From positions 2,046,001-2,110,000 of the forward strand of contig CBDCJZ010000003.1 of the NCBI GenBank assembly GCA_965218075.1: a DNA stretch of 64,000 nucleotides, given 5' to 3'. Within the stretch, counting starts at the first letter, position 1. The number at the start of each line of letters is the position of its first letter. The notes under the pieces are model-generated. The model saw only the letters and a list, made by a program, of their open reading frames with translations, ran no database searches and had not been told where the DNA came from. The translations under genes and the position numbers were made by a program. This stretch comes from JANQHO01 sp965218075 (GTDB taxonomy: Bacteria > Bacteroidota > Bacteroidia > Flavobacteriales > Schleiferiaceae). Of this stretch, positions 1-9,937 are shown in pieces.

Positions 1-611
1 TTGTGTATATGAAAATCCTGCAGTAGCGTATTCTGGATTACTTCCAGCTTTTTTATTATCAATTCCCGGCTTATTGCTCTACTTATTTCTTTAACCGGTA
101 TATGTGTCGTGGCCAGGGCTATCCTCATCTCAGGGCTTATAAACATCATTGTGGCTTCTCCACCGAATCGCTTTAGAAGATAGTCTGTATGTCCAGGAAA
201 ATCAAATCTTTTCCCTTGAATAGTGCTTTTATGAATGGGCGCCGTGGTCAATGCATCTATACCTCCCTCACCATAACTTTTACAGGCGGCCTCTAATGAC
301 TTGAAAGCATAGCTACCTACTTTTCTATCTTCCTTGCCAAATTCGAGAATTACGTCCTCTTTCCAAACATTCAGCAGGTTGACTTTAGTTGTATTTAATT
401 TATCGACATTATTAATTACATGGAAATCAAAGCCTTTAATATTTAACATTTTCCTGTGATAGGAAACTACTTTAGAAGATCCAAAAATCAGAGGAGTACA
501 CACTTCTATCATAGCCGGATTGCTGAAAGTTTTCATTATTACTTCCATTCCTATCCCGTTCAGATCACCGACAGATATTCCGACCACGGGTTTAGATAAC
601 CTAGTAATCAC
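1..611 (-). CDS. pdxA: 4-hydroxythreonine-4-phosphate dehydrogenase PdxA (3' part outside window)
   Basis: PdxA oxidises 4-phosphohydroxy-L-threonine, giving 3-amino-2-oxopropyl phosphate, in the DXP-dependent vitamin B6 pathway (family knowledge). About 203 N-terminal residues are visible. They show the family start VGISVGDLNGIGMEV, then TTAPIHKSTI, then FPGHTDYLL with a metal-binding-type His, and then RIALATTHIPV, all in the order found in PdxA. The frame is open up to the window edge, so the C-terminal third is missing. The best start is GTG at 611-609, which overlaps the stop codon of the upstream pepA gene (GTGA). This suggests that the two are translated in a coupled way. A second in-frame GTG lies eight codons further in and cannot be excluded. 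Confidence 0.9.
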   Translation of the reverse strand, partial: MITRLSKPVVGISVGDLNGIGMEVIMKTFSNPAMIEVCTPLIFGSSKVVSYHRKMLNIKGFDFHVINNVDKLNTTKVNLLNVWKEDVILEFGKEDRKVGSYAFKSLEAACKSYGEGGIDALTTAPIHKSTIQGKRFDFPGHTDYLLKRFGGEATMMFISPEMRIALATTHIPVKEISRAISRELIIKKLEVIQNTLLQDFHIH

Positions 612-2035
612 AAATAATTTTTTAAAAAATGGAATAAGATTCTAACCCCGACCCCTGTTCCTCCTGCTCTGCGGTATGCGCAATCCGAACTCAAAAAAGC
701 TATTCCGGCAATATCGAGGTGTATCCAAGGATAGCTGGTAAATCTCTCTAAAAATTTACCAGCTGTTATAGCCCCTCCTTCTTTTCCCCCGATATTTTTC
801 ACATCTGCTATATCGGATTTGAGTAATTCATTGTATTCATCCCAAAATGGAAAACGAGCTATTCTTTCGTGTATTTTGTTCCCGGCGTTTTCGAGCTTTT
901 TAAACTGATGCTCATCAACTGTGCCCATAGCAACTATTCCATATTTACCGATTGCAGCTGCGGCGGATCCCGTTAAGGTTGCTATATCTATGACTAATTC
1001 TGGCTTATATTTCTGAGCATAAGCAAGGGCATCTGCCAAAATCATTCTCCCTTCTGCATCTGTATTTAACACTTCAACGGTGGAGCCGTCAAACATTCTT
1101 ATTACATCGCCTGGAGCATAAGCTTCTACACCTGGTCGATTATCAGTAGCCGGTATTAAGCCAATGAGATGTATGGGAAGCTTAGTTCTGGCGACAGCTA
1201 TCATAGCCCCAATCACTGCAGCAGAGCCGCTCATATCACTCTTCATGAAATCCATTGAATTTTGTGTCGGCTTAAGTGAGAGCCCTCCTGTATCGTACAT
1301 CACTCCTTTGCCTATTAGCATCACGGGCTTAGCATTTACAGCTTTACTCGGCACATATTCCATTATGGTAAATGTTGGCGGATCTTTACTGCCCTTATTA
1401 ACTGCCAGAAGGCCTCCCATTTTTAGAGTTTCGATTTTCTTCTTGTTTAGAACCTCAACTTTAAAGCCCACTTTTTCCCCCACCTTTGTAGCCTCTTTGG
1501 CCAACTGAGTCGCCGTTAGGAAACTGGCGGGTTCATTAACCAAGTCTCGGGCTTTATAAACTCCTTCAACTACAGCATTCAACTCTTTTACTGCAGCTTT
1601 CTCATCCGTGACGAGGTAAATAGCTTGAATCGTTTGCTGTCTTTTGTTTTTGTCGGAAAAGTACTTTAGGAACTGGTAAGACCCAAGGGCTATTCCTTCG
1701 GCAAAATCTAGTATTGATAGCTGTTTTGCATTTGATTGAACTAAAATCTCTTTAGGTTTGTGAGGGCTCAGGTTTGACAGTATACGGTTACCCATAATCC
1801 GTAGCTTTTCTCCTAGCTGATATTCATTTTTTTTCAGACTAACTTTTGTTAGAAAAATAAAATTGGGATGATGATTTATTTCAATTATCTGCTCTTCCGT
1901 TTTCTGTAAAACCTTTTTGACATACGATAACTCATTCAAACTAAGCCCTATATCATTTAGTTGACTAAACGCGCTAAATAGACAGATGCTGTACTGAAAC
2001 CCTTCAGGTTTACTTATTGTACTGATTTTCACCAT
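608..2035 (-). CDS. pepA: Leucyl aminopeptidase, M17 family
   Basis: Cytosolic M17 metallo-aminopeptidase that removes N-terminal residues from peptides using two metal ions. The 475 residues are a little short of the usual 480-500. The catalytic C-terminal domain is complete: GKGVMYDTGGLSLKP near residue 243 (metal-binding Lys and Asp), MKSDMSGSAA after it, and the family signature NTDAEGRMILADAL near residue 325. The N-terminal domain is poorly conserved, as is normal. The gene overlaps the following pdxA by four bases. A perfect Bacteroidota -7 element TATTTTTG lies on the minus strand at 2067-2060, 25 bases before the ATG, but I see no good -33 element at the right distance, so that promoter is tentative. 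Confidence 0.95.
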   Translation of the reverse strand: MVKISTISKPEGFQYSICLFSAFSQLNDIGLSLNELSYVKKVLQKTEEQIIEINHHPNFIFLTKVSLKKNEYQLGEKLRIMGNRILSNLSPHKPKEILVQSNAKQLSILDFAEGIALGSYQFLKYFSDKNKRQQTIQAIYLVTDEKAAVKELNAVVEGVYKARDLVNEPASFLTATQLAKEATKVGEKVGFKVEVLNKKKIETLKMGGLLAVNKGSKDPPTFTIMEYVPSKAVNAKPVMLIGKGVMYDTGGLSLKPTQNSMDFMKSDMSGSAAVIGAMIAVARTKLPIHLIGLIPATDNRPGVEAYAPGDVIRMFDGSTVEVLNTDAEGRMILADALAYAQKYKPELVIDIATLTGSAAAAIGKYGIVAMGTVDEHQFKKLENAGNKIHERIARFPFWDEYNELLKSDIADVKNIGGKEGGAITAGKFLERFTSYPWIHLDIAGIAFLSSDCAYRRAGGTGVGVRILFHFLKNYL

Positions 2036-2183
2036 GAGTTATTTACTATATTTGAAAGGCAAAAATATTATTATTTTTAAGGAAAGGTTTTGGCTCAAAA
2101 TTCTCAATGGAATAAGCGAAAATTTTATAAGTTTAAACATCATGATTTTTGTACCGTTTAAAGCATATATTTAGTGTTACTTT

Positions 2184-4850
2184 ATGAAGAGGAGTCTGTT
2201 GGTTTTCTCATTTTTTTCTTTTATCATAAGCTTAAAGGCCACCCATAATAGAGCGGGGGAGATAACATATAAATGGATTAGTGGACTCGCGTATGAGGTA
2301 ACTATTACTACTTACACAAAAATCGGAGCCATAGGTGACAACAAATGTACGCTAGAGCTTTTTTGGGGGGATAACACTTCTACCGTAGTTAAGAGAGCAA
2401 ACGGTCCTTTGACGGGTCCTTGTCCTCCCGGTATTGGCTCGGGAGAACCTATTACCTCTACCGTGAGGAAAAACATCTACATAGCTGAGCACACTTATGT
2501 TTCTTCGGGGATATATCTAGTGTATTTTGAAGATCCTAATCGAAATGGTGGAGTACGGAATATTCCGGGTTCTGTCAATGTCCCTTTTTACGTACAAAGC
2601 GAAATTGTTATATCTCCCGGCTTAGGTCCAAATAGCTCCCCCATATTTACAAATCCCCCTATTGATGATGGATGTATTAAAAGAAGATTTGAACATAATG
2701 CCGGTGCTCATGATCCTGATGGAGACAGTCTTGTCTACACTTTAGTCCCATGCCGCACAACAAACGGCAGTATTATCCCTACTACCTATGACCCTAGCTT
2801 TGTGAAAGACCTCGTTAAAATTGACCCTGTAAAAGGAGATCTCATATGGGATGTGCCTCAGACCATTGCTCAATACAATTTTGCTTTTAGGATTGAAGAA
2901 TACCGGAAAAATAACCAGGGAATATGGATGAAAATAGGTTATGTAATCCGTGATTTGCAAATAGATATTATTAATTGTGCCAACAATCCTCCAATTATAG
3001 AGCCCATAGGACCATTTTGTGTGGAAGCAGGTGAGGTCCTAACTTTTGAAGTCATTGCCTATGATACCGATAAAAGAGATGTTTTAATTTCCCTGTCCGC
3101 TTCAGGAGGGGTCTTTCAAATAGATAATCCTGCGGATAAGTTCTTTGTTCAAGGCCCTCCCGATACTGTAAAAAATATATTTAGATGGCAGACGGCATGT
3201 AACCATGTGCGGCAACAACCTCACTTTGTTACTTTTCGTGCAGAAGACTTTCGATCTTCCAGCGAAACCCCTCTGATAGACTTATACACTGTAAAGATTA
3301 CTGTGGTTGCTCCGGCATCTAAAAACCCCATTGCTGTTGCGAATTTAAATTCCATTAGCCTTAATTGGGATGAAAGTATCTGCAAGAAAGCCACCGGCTA
3401 TAAGATATACCGCAGAGTTGGCAGTCATGGCTTTGTGCCAGATAGATGTGAAACCGGCGTCCCGGATTATACGGGTTATGAGTTCATAGGTACAACCAAA
3501 GGCTTAGCTTCAGTTTCTTACGATGACTCTGCCGATCTAATACGTGGAATAGAATACTGTTATATGGTGCTGGCATGTTTTGCAGATGGTGCAGAAAGTT
3601 ATGCCTCAGAAGAATTTTGTGCCTCTTTACCTTTAACTACCCCTATGATTACCAACGTAGATATTACACAGACTGCCGAAACAAATGGCATTGTAGAAAT
3701 TAAATGGATTTCTCCCCCTGTTCTGGATGCCGCTCTTTTTCCTCCACCTTACACTTATAAACTATATAGGGGAGATGAAGGGATAGATGAAAATAACTTT
3801 CAGGAGATAGGTTCTTTTTCAGGACTTAATCATACTTTTTACACTGACAATAAGTTAAATACAAAAAATCTAGCATATCGTTATCGAGTTGACTTATATT
3901 CTGACACTCCCGAAGTTTTGGCAGGAGCCTCAGAATCAGCTTCCTCAGTTCGCTTAGAAATAACGCCTGCTGATGAAAGTAACACATTGGAGATTAATTA
4001 CAGTACTCCATGGGTTAATATGGAGTTTATTATATTTAGAGAAAATAGCCCCGGCAGTAGAACTTTTGAAATTATTGACACCTCTCTAGTTGCTACTTAC
4101 ATTGATAGCGGATTAACCAATGGAATAGAGTATTGTTATTACGGTCAAACCATTGGGTTCTACACGGCAAATAATAGCTTACCTAAACCTTTAATTAACC
4201 ATAGTCAGATTACGTGTTCGAAGCCTATAGACATTACCAGTCCCTGTCCTCCGGTTTTGTTTGTTAATGATTCATGTGAAGCAAGCGAGGTAACTCTACT
4301 ATGGTCTCAATCAACAGGCTTGGATTGTAAAGACGATATTGTCTCTTATAATATTTATTATAAGCCAACCCAAGAATTTTCCTTTCCCTTACAGCCATTT
4401 GCTACAACTGCTGGTAATAGTTTTTTCAGCAATGGCGAATCTGTGGTAGGCTGTTATGCTATCACAGCTGTAGACGATGCCAATAATGATTTTAACGGAG
4501 AGCCTAATGAAAGCGATTTCAGCAACATAATTTGTGTAGAGGCCTGTCCTGATATTCAGTTTCCCAATGTTTTCAGTCCTGGATCTGATGGGATAAATGA
4601 TTTTTTTAAACCCCTAAGTTTCCTATACATAGAAAGTTTTACTCTTTACATGTATAACCGGTGGGGGGCATTAGTTTACGAAACTTCTGATAAACATGAA
4701 TTTGTAAACACAGGTTGGGATGGTACTGATAAGAATACCGGACAAGTCTGCTCCGATGGAGTATATTATTACATTTGCATCTACCGACCCATTTCTCTCA
4801 TTCCTGTTCCTGATAAAGAGATAAAAGGTTTTGTCCATCTATCCAAGTAA
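2184..4850 (+). CDS. Secreted multidomain protein with gliding-motility-type (T9SS type B) C-terminal domain
   Basis: An 888-residue exported protein. The N-terminus is a signal peptide (MKRSLLVFSFFSFIISLKA) followed by THNRAGEITYKW, a start common in large secreted Bacteroidota proteins. The middle contains Ig/PKD-like and FN3-like segments: SFYDDSADLIRGIEYCYMV-type strands recur around residues 380-780 (for example NGIEYCYYGQ). The last 90 or so residues match the gliding-motility-associated / CHU_C domain: FPNVFSPGSDGINDFFKP, then MYNRWGALVYE, then WDGTDKNTGQ and GVYYYICIY. This domain directs export through the type IX secretion system. It probably acts as a surface or matrix protein; the ligand is unknown. 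It is followed after 12 bases by ribE, so they may share a transcript. Confidence 0.85.
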   Translation: MKRSLLVFSFFSFIISLKATHNRAGEITYKWISGLAYEVTITTYTKIGAIGDNKCTLELFWGDNTSTVVKRANGPLTGPCPPGIGSGEPITSTVRKNIYIAEHTYVSSGIYLVYFEDPNRNGGVRNIPGSVNVPFYVQSEIVISPGLGPNSSPIFTNPPIDDGCIKRRFEHNAGAHDPDGDSLVYTLVPCRTTNGSIIPTTYDPSFVKDLVKIDPVKGDLIWDVPQTIAQYNFAFRIEEYRKNNQGIWMKIGYVIRDLQIDIINCANNPPIIEPIGPFCVEAGEVLTFEVIAYDTDKRDVLISLSASGGVFQIDNPADKFFVQGPPDTVKNIFRWQTACNHVRQQPHFVTFRAEDFRSSSETPLIDLYTVKITVVAPASKNPIAVANLNSISLNWDESICKKATGYKIYRRVGSHGFVPDRCETGVPDYTGYEFIGTTKGLASVSYDDSADLIRGIEYCYMVLACFADGAESYASEEFCASLPLTTPMITNVDITQTAETNGIVEIKWISPPVLDAALFPPPYTYKLYRGDEGIDENNFQEIGSFSGLNHTFYTDNKLNTKNLAYRYRVDLYSDTPEVLAGASESASSVRLEITPADESNTLEINYSTPWVNMEFIIFRENSPGSRTFEIIDTSLVATYIDSGLTNGIEYCYYGQTIGFYTANNSLPKPLINHSQITCSKPIDITSPCPPVLFVNDSCEASEVTLLWSQSTGLDCKDDIVSYNIYYKPTQEFSFPLQPFATTAGNSFFSNGESVVGCYAITAVDDANNDFNGEPNESDFSNIICVEACPDIQFPNVFSPGSDGINDFFKPLSFLYIESFTLYMYNRWGALVYETSDKHEFVNTGWDGTDKNTGQVCSDGVYYYICIYRPISLIPVPDKEIKGFVHLSK

Positions 4851-4862
4851 TAATTCGACAAA

Positions 4863-5453
4863 ATGTTCACCGGAGTTGTTGAAACCTTGGGAGAAGTAAA
4901 AAAGCTTGACCAGGATAAAACCAATCTCAACATTACTCTTTCATGTCCATTTACACATGAGCTTAGGATTAATCAGAGTATTGCCCACAATGGCGTTTGC
5001 TTAACAGTAGTTGATATACAAAAAGATGTGTATACCATAACTGCCATAGATGAAACTTTGAATTGCAGTAACCTCGGTTCACTTAAAGTTGGGGAAAGTG
5101 TGAATCTCGAAAGATGCTTACGAACTGGGGGGCGGTTAGAGGGACATATCGTGCAGGGACACGTGGATCAAGCTGTAGGATGTGTTAATATTGAAGAACG
5201 TAACGGAAGCCGAGGGTTTTATTTTCAGTATAATTCTCTATCAAATAATATTGCTGTTGAAAAAGGCTCTATTTGTGTGAATGGTGTTAGTCTAACCGTT
5301 GTGGGCTCAGAAGAAGACCTTTTTTCTGTAGCCATTATCCCATACACTTATGAGCACACTAACTTTAAAAATCTCAAAGTAGGCGATAAAGTAAATCTCG
5401 AGTTTGATATCGTAGGCAAATACATAGCTCGTTTAATGGACTTAGGAGTTTAG
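4863..5453 (+). CDS. ribE: Riboflavin synthase, alpha subunit
   Basis: Catalyses dismutation of two 6,7-dimethyl-8-ribityllumazine molecules to riboflavin. The 196-residue length and the start MFTGVVETLG are typical. Two lumazine-binding repeats are visible: residues 1 to about 97, ending in GGRLEGHIVQGHVDQ, and about 98 to 196, with KGSICVNGVSLTVV. Upstream is the secreted protein gene at a 12-base distance; downstream a strong hairpin terminator separates it from the convergent RND pump. No FMN riboswitch-like leader is visible before it. The symbol ribC is used for the same protein in some genomes. Confidence 0.96.
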   Translation: MFTGVVETLGEVKKLDQDKTNLNITLSCPFTHELRINQSIAHNGVCLTVVDIQKDVYTITAIDETLNCSNLGSLKVGESVNLERCLRTGGRLEGHIVQGHVDQAVGCVNIEERNGSRGFYFQYNSLSNNIAVEKGSICVNGVSLTVVGSEEDLFSVAIIPYTYEHTNFKNLKVGDKVNLEFDIVGKYIARLMDLGV

Positions 5454-5581
5454 TAGTTTCCTGATATATTTCTCGTGGCTTGCCCGTTTTTTCAGATCTC
5501 TCGGGATACTTATCTTTTTGGGTGAAGAAATACGAACTTCAAAATATTAACATTCAAAAGTAGAAACATTGAACTTATAAA

Positions 5582-5615
5582 AAAGGGTCTTGCATGCAAT
5601 CACAAGACCCTTTTA
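5582..5615. terminator. Bidirectional rho-independent terminator between ribE and the RND pump
   Basis: Perfect 12-base inverted repeat (AAAAGGGTCTTG at 5582-5593 and its complement at 5604-5615) with a 10-base loop. It has A-rich and T-rich ends, so it can serve both converging genes. Confidence 0.9.
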
Positions 5616-5653
5616 ATCAACCACTTAACACTTAATCAAACCCCTAAATCTAG

Positions 5654-8600
5654 TTAATTTATTAATATCTTAAAGAGAACTCTAGTTGTTCGAGTCAAAC
5701 GTTCCAGAGTTAAATACATTACTGGAACAACGACCAATGTTAGAAAAGTAGCAAATACCAGGCCAAAAATCACTGTCCATGCCATCGGACTCCAGAAAAC
5801 GGAATTTTCTCCGCCAAAATAGATATTAGCATCGTAATTTGACAGCAGTCCAAAGAAATCGATATTTAAACCAATAGCTAATGGAAGTAAACCTAAAACC
5901 GTGGTGATAGCAGTTAATAAAACGGGACGGAGCCTTGTTTTTCCTCCTGTTTTAATGGCTTCAATTAAATCTTTATCACTTAATTCACCATCAGAAATTC
6001 CTTTCTTTTCTCTCAGCCTATTCCTACTTAATTCTATAAAGTCTATCAGTACGATGCCATTATTAACTACAACTCCTGCCAAAGAAACAATGCCAATACC
6101 TGTCATTATTACTATAAAGTCCATCCTAAAAATTCCTAAACCGAGAAATACTCCAATAGTACTAAAGAGCACGATCATAATTATGATAAATGGCTTGATA
6201 GCAGAGTTAAACTGAGAGACTAAAATTATAGTGATCAGCGAAACAGCTATCAGAAGAGCTGTAGTTAAAAATTGACTAGACTGCTGTTGTTCCTGTTGTG
6301 CTCCTGTAAATCGGAGTGCATAAGATTCGGGCAATTCGTAATCTTCCAAAGCAGCTTTAATCTTATTATTCACCTCTGTTTGATTGTATCCTTCAACCAC
6401 ATTAGAATATACTGTAATTAAACGTTCTGAATCTTTGCGTTTGATAGAGTTAAAAGAGTTGTTAAATTCATAATCTGCTACGGCTGATATGGGCACTTGA
6501 ACTATTTTACCACTAGACTGCGAACGGAAAGTTATCAACTGATTCATTAGGCTGGCCATGTTATAGCGGTATTTCTCTTTTAGTCTGATCTCAATCGGAT
6601 AATCGTCTTCTCCTTCTTTATATTTACCAGCCTCTCTGCCGTATAAAGCTGTTCTTAAAACCAATGCAACTTGTTGAGTACTGACCCCTAATCTTCGCGA
6701 ACGTTCGCGATCAATTTTAATCAGCATTTCAGGTTTATTGGTTTCCAGATCTATTTGTAAGCCTTCAATACCTGCAATATTCTCAGCTTCAATAGTTCGT
6801 TTAATATCTTCTGATATCTTCAATAGCTCACCAAATTCCTCCCCAGCAATCTCAATATTAATTGCTTTACCCAAATGGGGGCCATTTTGTTCTTTTTGTA
6901 CAGTTATAGTAACACCAGGTAGATAGCCATTTAGTTCATCTATTACTCTACGCTGAATATTGGTAGTTTGTGTCCCATTTCGATGCTGATATTCCACAAA
7001 CGATACCGTAATCCTGGATTTGTTGGGCGTATTTTGACCTCCCCCTCCCTCAAAATCTCCTTGACTCGTTGTTTCTGCTCCAACATTAGTTACAACAGAC
7101 TTAACCAAGTCCTTATTAGGTTCAAGGATTTCATTAAGCTTCTTTTCAATGATACGAGTTATGCTGTCTGTTACCTGTACATCTGTGCCTAATGGAGTTT
7201 CTACAAAAATATTAATGTAGTTCGGTTCATTTACAGGGAAAAACTGTACTTTGGGATTAGACCCGAAATAAAAGCCAACAGACAAAATCATTAGGGCCGT
7301 TGTTCCTATAATGATAAAAAGGGGTCTTGACCCACTTAGGGCAAGTGTTAAAGTTTTAGAATAAGCATTTTCAAGCCTTACTAGAAGGGTAGTTTGAAAC
7401 CAGATGGAAAGTGGCTTTAGCATGTAGCTGAAAAGGATAATCAATAATGCTACTACTATCATTAGATTGCCCAGGGCATACACTTTACTTAAAACGAATA
7501 AAATACCCAAAACTCCAAATATTAATGCAGAAATCACGGCTCTTTTGTACTTGATATTATAGTTTTCGAGGTTTTGCTTTTTAATAAAAATTGAAACTAT
7601 TACTGGATTTATTACCAGGGCTGCAAATAAAGAAGAACCCAATACTATAATCAGTGTTTTTGGAAGGTATCCCATAAACTCCCCGATAATGTCATCCCAA
7701 AAAAGCAAGGGAAAGAATGCCGCAAGAGTTGTAAGGGTAGAACTAATTATAGGTGCCGCTACTTCTCCAACCCCTTGTTTTACAGCTTCAAAAGATGTTA
7801 AGCCTTCTTCCTCATAAAGGCGGTATATATTTTCGATAGTTACAATAGCGTTGTCTACTAACATTCCTAAAGCCAGGATCAGTGAAAATAACACGATAAA
7901 GTTCAAAGTGATTCCCAAGGCACTGAGAATAAGAAAGGAAATAAGCATAGAAAGAGGAATGGATAAGCCTACAAAAACTGCGTTACGCAGCCCGAGAAAA
8001 AATAACAGCACTAATACTACCAATATGACGCCTGAGATTATACTGTTCTCTAAATTGGATATCTGATTGCGGGTGTGTGTAGATTGATCATTAGTAATCG
8101 TGATTTTAAGGCCGTCTGGAAACTTTTCCTTTTGAGCTTTCTGTAATATCTCTCTGATTTTATCTGTAGCCTCTAAAAGATTTTCACCTCCTTTCTTAAT
8201 TATATTTAGAGACACCACAGACTTACCATCTAATCGGGCAAAGCTCTCCACTTCTTTATAGGTAAAGTAGACATCTGCTACGTCTTTGAGATATACGATA
8301 TTATTATTTTCATGCTTTACAATCACATTGCGGATATCATCCATATTTTCAAATTCCGCATTCGTTCTAATACTTCTGCGAGTATTCCCTAAAAGGATAT
8401 CTCCAGCTCCTATATTCACATTTTCGCTGACTAGAGCATTGGCTATATCTTCAAAACTCAGCTGATTAGTTTTAAGCTTAGGCAGGTCTATATTTATCTG
8501 AACTTCTTTTTCTTTGTCTCCGGTAATAGTTGCTTCGGAAATTTCAATCATCTCTTCAATTTCATCTTGCAGGTATTCAGCATAATCTACCAGCTGATCA

Positions 8601-9073
8601 ATGCTGTAATCACCAGAAAGATTGATATTTAATATAGGAATACGAGAAAGATCTATATCCATAACTATCGGCTTTTGATCGAGGTCTGTTGGAAGTTCAC
8701 TTATAGCACGATCTACCGCATCTTTTATATCGTGCAGAGCTTGTTCACGATCCAGATCAATATTGAACTCTACATTGATAACGGAAACATCTTGTACAGA
8801 CTCTGAATTCAAGGTCTTAATACCGTCTATATTTTTTATTTCCTTTTCGAGTGGACGAGTTATCAAATTTTCTATATCCTTCGGCGTGTTGCCCGGATAA
8901 GAAGTTTGTACATAGATGATGGGAAAAACTATTTCTGGAAAAGACTCTTTAGGCATGGTATGGTAAGAGTACAGCCCGAGGAGAATCAAAAGGAATGACA
9001 ATATAAATACGCTTACGGAATTGTTCAGGGAAAGTGTGCTTAGTTTAAATTCTCTTTTTGTTTTTTTAGTCAT
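5654..9073 (-). CDS. RND-family efflux transporter, inner-membrane component (AcrB-like)
   Basis: Proton-driven export pump of the hydrophobe/amphiphile RND type, 1139 residues. The first transmembrane helix (about 17-36) is followed by a periplasmic loop with YPGNTPKDIENLITRPLE, typical of the family. Helix 4 carries LGMLVDNAIVTIENIYRLYE, which contains the proton-relay Asp region. A second half of the same plan follows, with VSLAGVVVNNGIVLIDFIEL near residue 985. The ATG at 9073 gives MTKKTKREFKLS just before helix 1. The usual partners, a membrane-fusion protein and a TolC-like outer-membrane protein, are not next to it: the upstream side is a decayed intergenic region. It must therefore use partners encoded elsewhere, or its operon has been cut. 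Substrate unknown. Confidence 0.93.
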   Translation of the reverse strand: MTKKTKREFKLSTLSLNNSVSVFILSFLLILLGLYSYHTMPKESFPEIVFPIIYVQTSYPGNTPKDIENLITRPLEKEIKNIDGIKTLNSESVQDVSVINVEFNIDLDREQALHDIKDAVDRAISELPTDLDQKPIVMDIDLSRIPILNINLSGDYSIDQLVDYAEYLQDEIEEMIEISEATITGDKEKEVQINIDLPKLKTNQLSFEDIANALVSENVNIGAGDILLGNTRRSIRTNAEFENMDDIRNVIVKHENNNIVYLKDVADVYFTYKEVESFARLDGKSVVSLNIIKKGGENLLEATDKIREILQKAQKEKFPDGLKITITNDQSTHTRNQISNLENSIISGVILVVLVLLFFLGLRNAVFVGLSIPLSMLISFLILSALGITLNFIVLFSLILALGMLVDNAIVTIENIYRLYEEEGLTSFEAVKQGVGEVAAPIISSTLTTLAAFFPLLFWDDIIGEFMGYLPKTLIIVLGSSLFAALVINPVIVSIFIKKQNLENYNIKYKRAVISALIFGVLGILFVLSKVYALGNLMIVVALLIILFSYMLKPLSIWFQTTLLVRLENAYSKTLTLALSGSRPLFIIIGTTALMILSVGFYFGSNPKVQFFPVNEPNYINIFVETPLGTDVQVTDSITRIIEKKLNEILEPNKDLVKSVVTNVGAETTSQGDFEGGGGQNTPNKSRITVSFVEYQHRNGTQTTNIQRRVIDELNGYLPGVTITVQKEQNGPHLGKAINIEIAGEEFGELLKISEDIKRTIEAENIAGIEGLQIDLETNKPEMLIKIDRERSRRLGVSTQQVALVLRTALYGREAGKYKEGEDDYPIEIRLKEKYRYNMASLMNQLITFRSQSSGKIVQVPISAVADYEFNNSFNSIKRKDSERLITVYSNVVEGYNQTEVNNKIKAALEDYELPESYALRFTGAQQEQQQSSQFLTTALLIAVSLITIILVSQFNSAIKPFIIIMIVLFSTIGVFLGLGIFRMDFIVIMTGIGIVSLAGVVVNNGIVLIDFIELSRNRLREKKGISDGELSDKDLIEAIKTGGKTRLRPVLLTAITTVLGLLPLAIGLNIDFFGLLSNYDANIYFGGENSVFWSPMAWTVIFGLVFATFLTLVVVPVMYLTLERLTRTTRVLFKILIN

Positions 9074-9439
9074 TTTTGCTATTAGAGTTAGGTAATTAGT
9101 CCCAAGCTTAATGCGACTAAGTTCAAATTATTCTCGCTCCTTAAAATAAATCGTATGATATTTAGATAAATCGTCGATTTTTCCTTAGCCCAAAGCTATC
9201 AAATCAACGAAAGTTTTCCAAAATCTTTACATAATTCCATTGGCTTGAAGACTTTTGACTTTAGCTTTTTGCTCAGAGTCACTATCTTCAATACTCAGCT
9301 AGAATTGGCATTCATCATGCTCTCTATTCTCTCCTCTGACGAATGGGATAGCATCTGAGCATAGAGTTATTAAGGTGTCTGATTTGTTAGGTGGGGGTTT
9401 CCCTAGAGGCTCAGATTTGTGATAGTACTTATACCCTTA
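9074..9439. other. Intergenic stretch without recognisable gene
   Basis: AT-rich sequence upstream of the RND pump with stops in all frames. I see no RNA gene or clear promoter. It may be part of the decayed segment that continues to the right. Confidence 0.4.
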
Positions 9440-9600
9440 ATTCAAGTCTTCCTGCTTCGTGTCTGCACGTAAGGGGCGTTCTGGCGAATGATGTAGGCGA
9501 CAATTCAGTAGATATTGGCTCTGACATTGACGATGACCCCCTCTCTACTTCCTCCTTCTACGATAGTGGATATTGGTGCTGAGGAGTACAATCATCCCCT
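9440..9600 (+). pseudogene. Remnant of a beta-helix surface protein (choice-of-anchor Q end)
   Basis: A fragment that reads LHVRGVLANDVGDNSVDIG-, then after a frame change VDIGAEEYNHP. This aligns with the end of the beta-helix in the giant surface proteins at about 46.09-46.24 kb (LHLIGTLANDTGDNSVGI followed by VDIGADEYHLP). DNA resemblance is visible across about 150 bases but clearly diverged, and the frame is broken. There is no start codon context, signal peptide or sorting domain nearby. It is either an old relic of the same family or of a related choice-of-anchor Q protein, more than 14 kb from the nearest family member. Confidence 0.6.
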
Positions 9601-9937
9601 ACCATGGTTTAATCGCCTATGGCTGGCAAGTACAGATGCATCAATCATCAGCGTATTTTTGCTTCTGAAGACAGTCATATCAAGATTATATTGAAAGTTT
9701 CTGGGCATCTACAAACTTCCTCTTAAAGGCTATCGAAATTCATTTCGTCATCGCTTCTATATTGTACGTCTAAAGAAGATGAATATCGTCTTAGCCATTG
9801 CAATGATGATTTAGTGTCTTTAGATTGAGCGCTTATCTAAAAATCACAGCTTGAATAATTAAGAATCTGTGCAAGATCCCTAATTTAATTAACTAGCATC
9901 AGCTAAAATCCTTTGCTGCCTTTTGGAGTAAAGTAAT
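9601..9937. other. Intergenic stretch, probably decayed sequence
   Basis: No open frame of useful length. Short patches could be remains of a larger gene, but I cannot match them to any family. Confidence 0.3.

Noticed and set aside
5454..5581. FMN riboswitch near ribE
   Set aside because: The sequence is downstream of ribE and lacks the conserved riboswitch core; none is seen upstream either.
9391..9582. 63-codon plus-strand frame as a small gene
   Set aside because: Its second half is a decayed beta-helix fragment and the reading frame leaves the homology before the end.
9601..9937. Possible transposase remnant
   Set aside because: Short translated patches looked suggestive, but no DDE motif, terminal repeats or consistent frame could be found.
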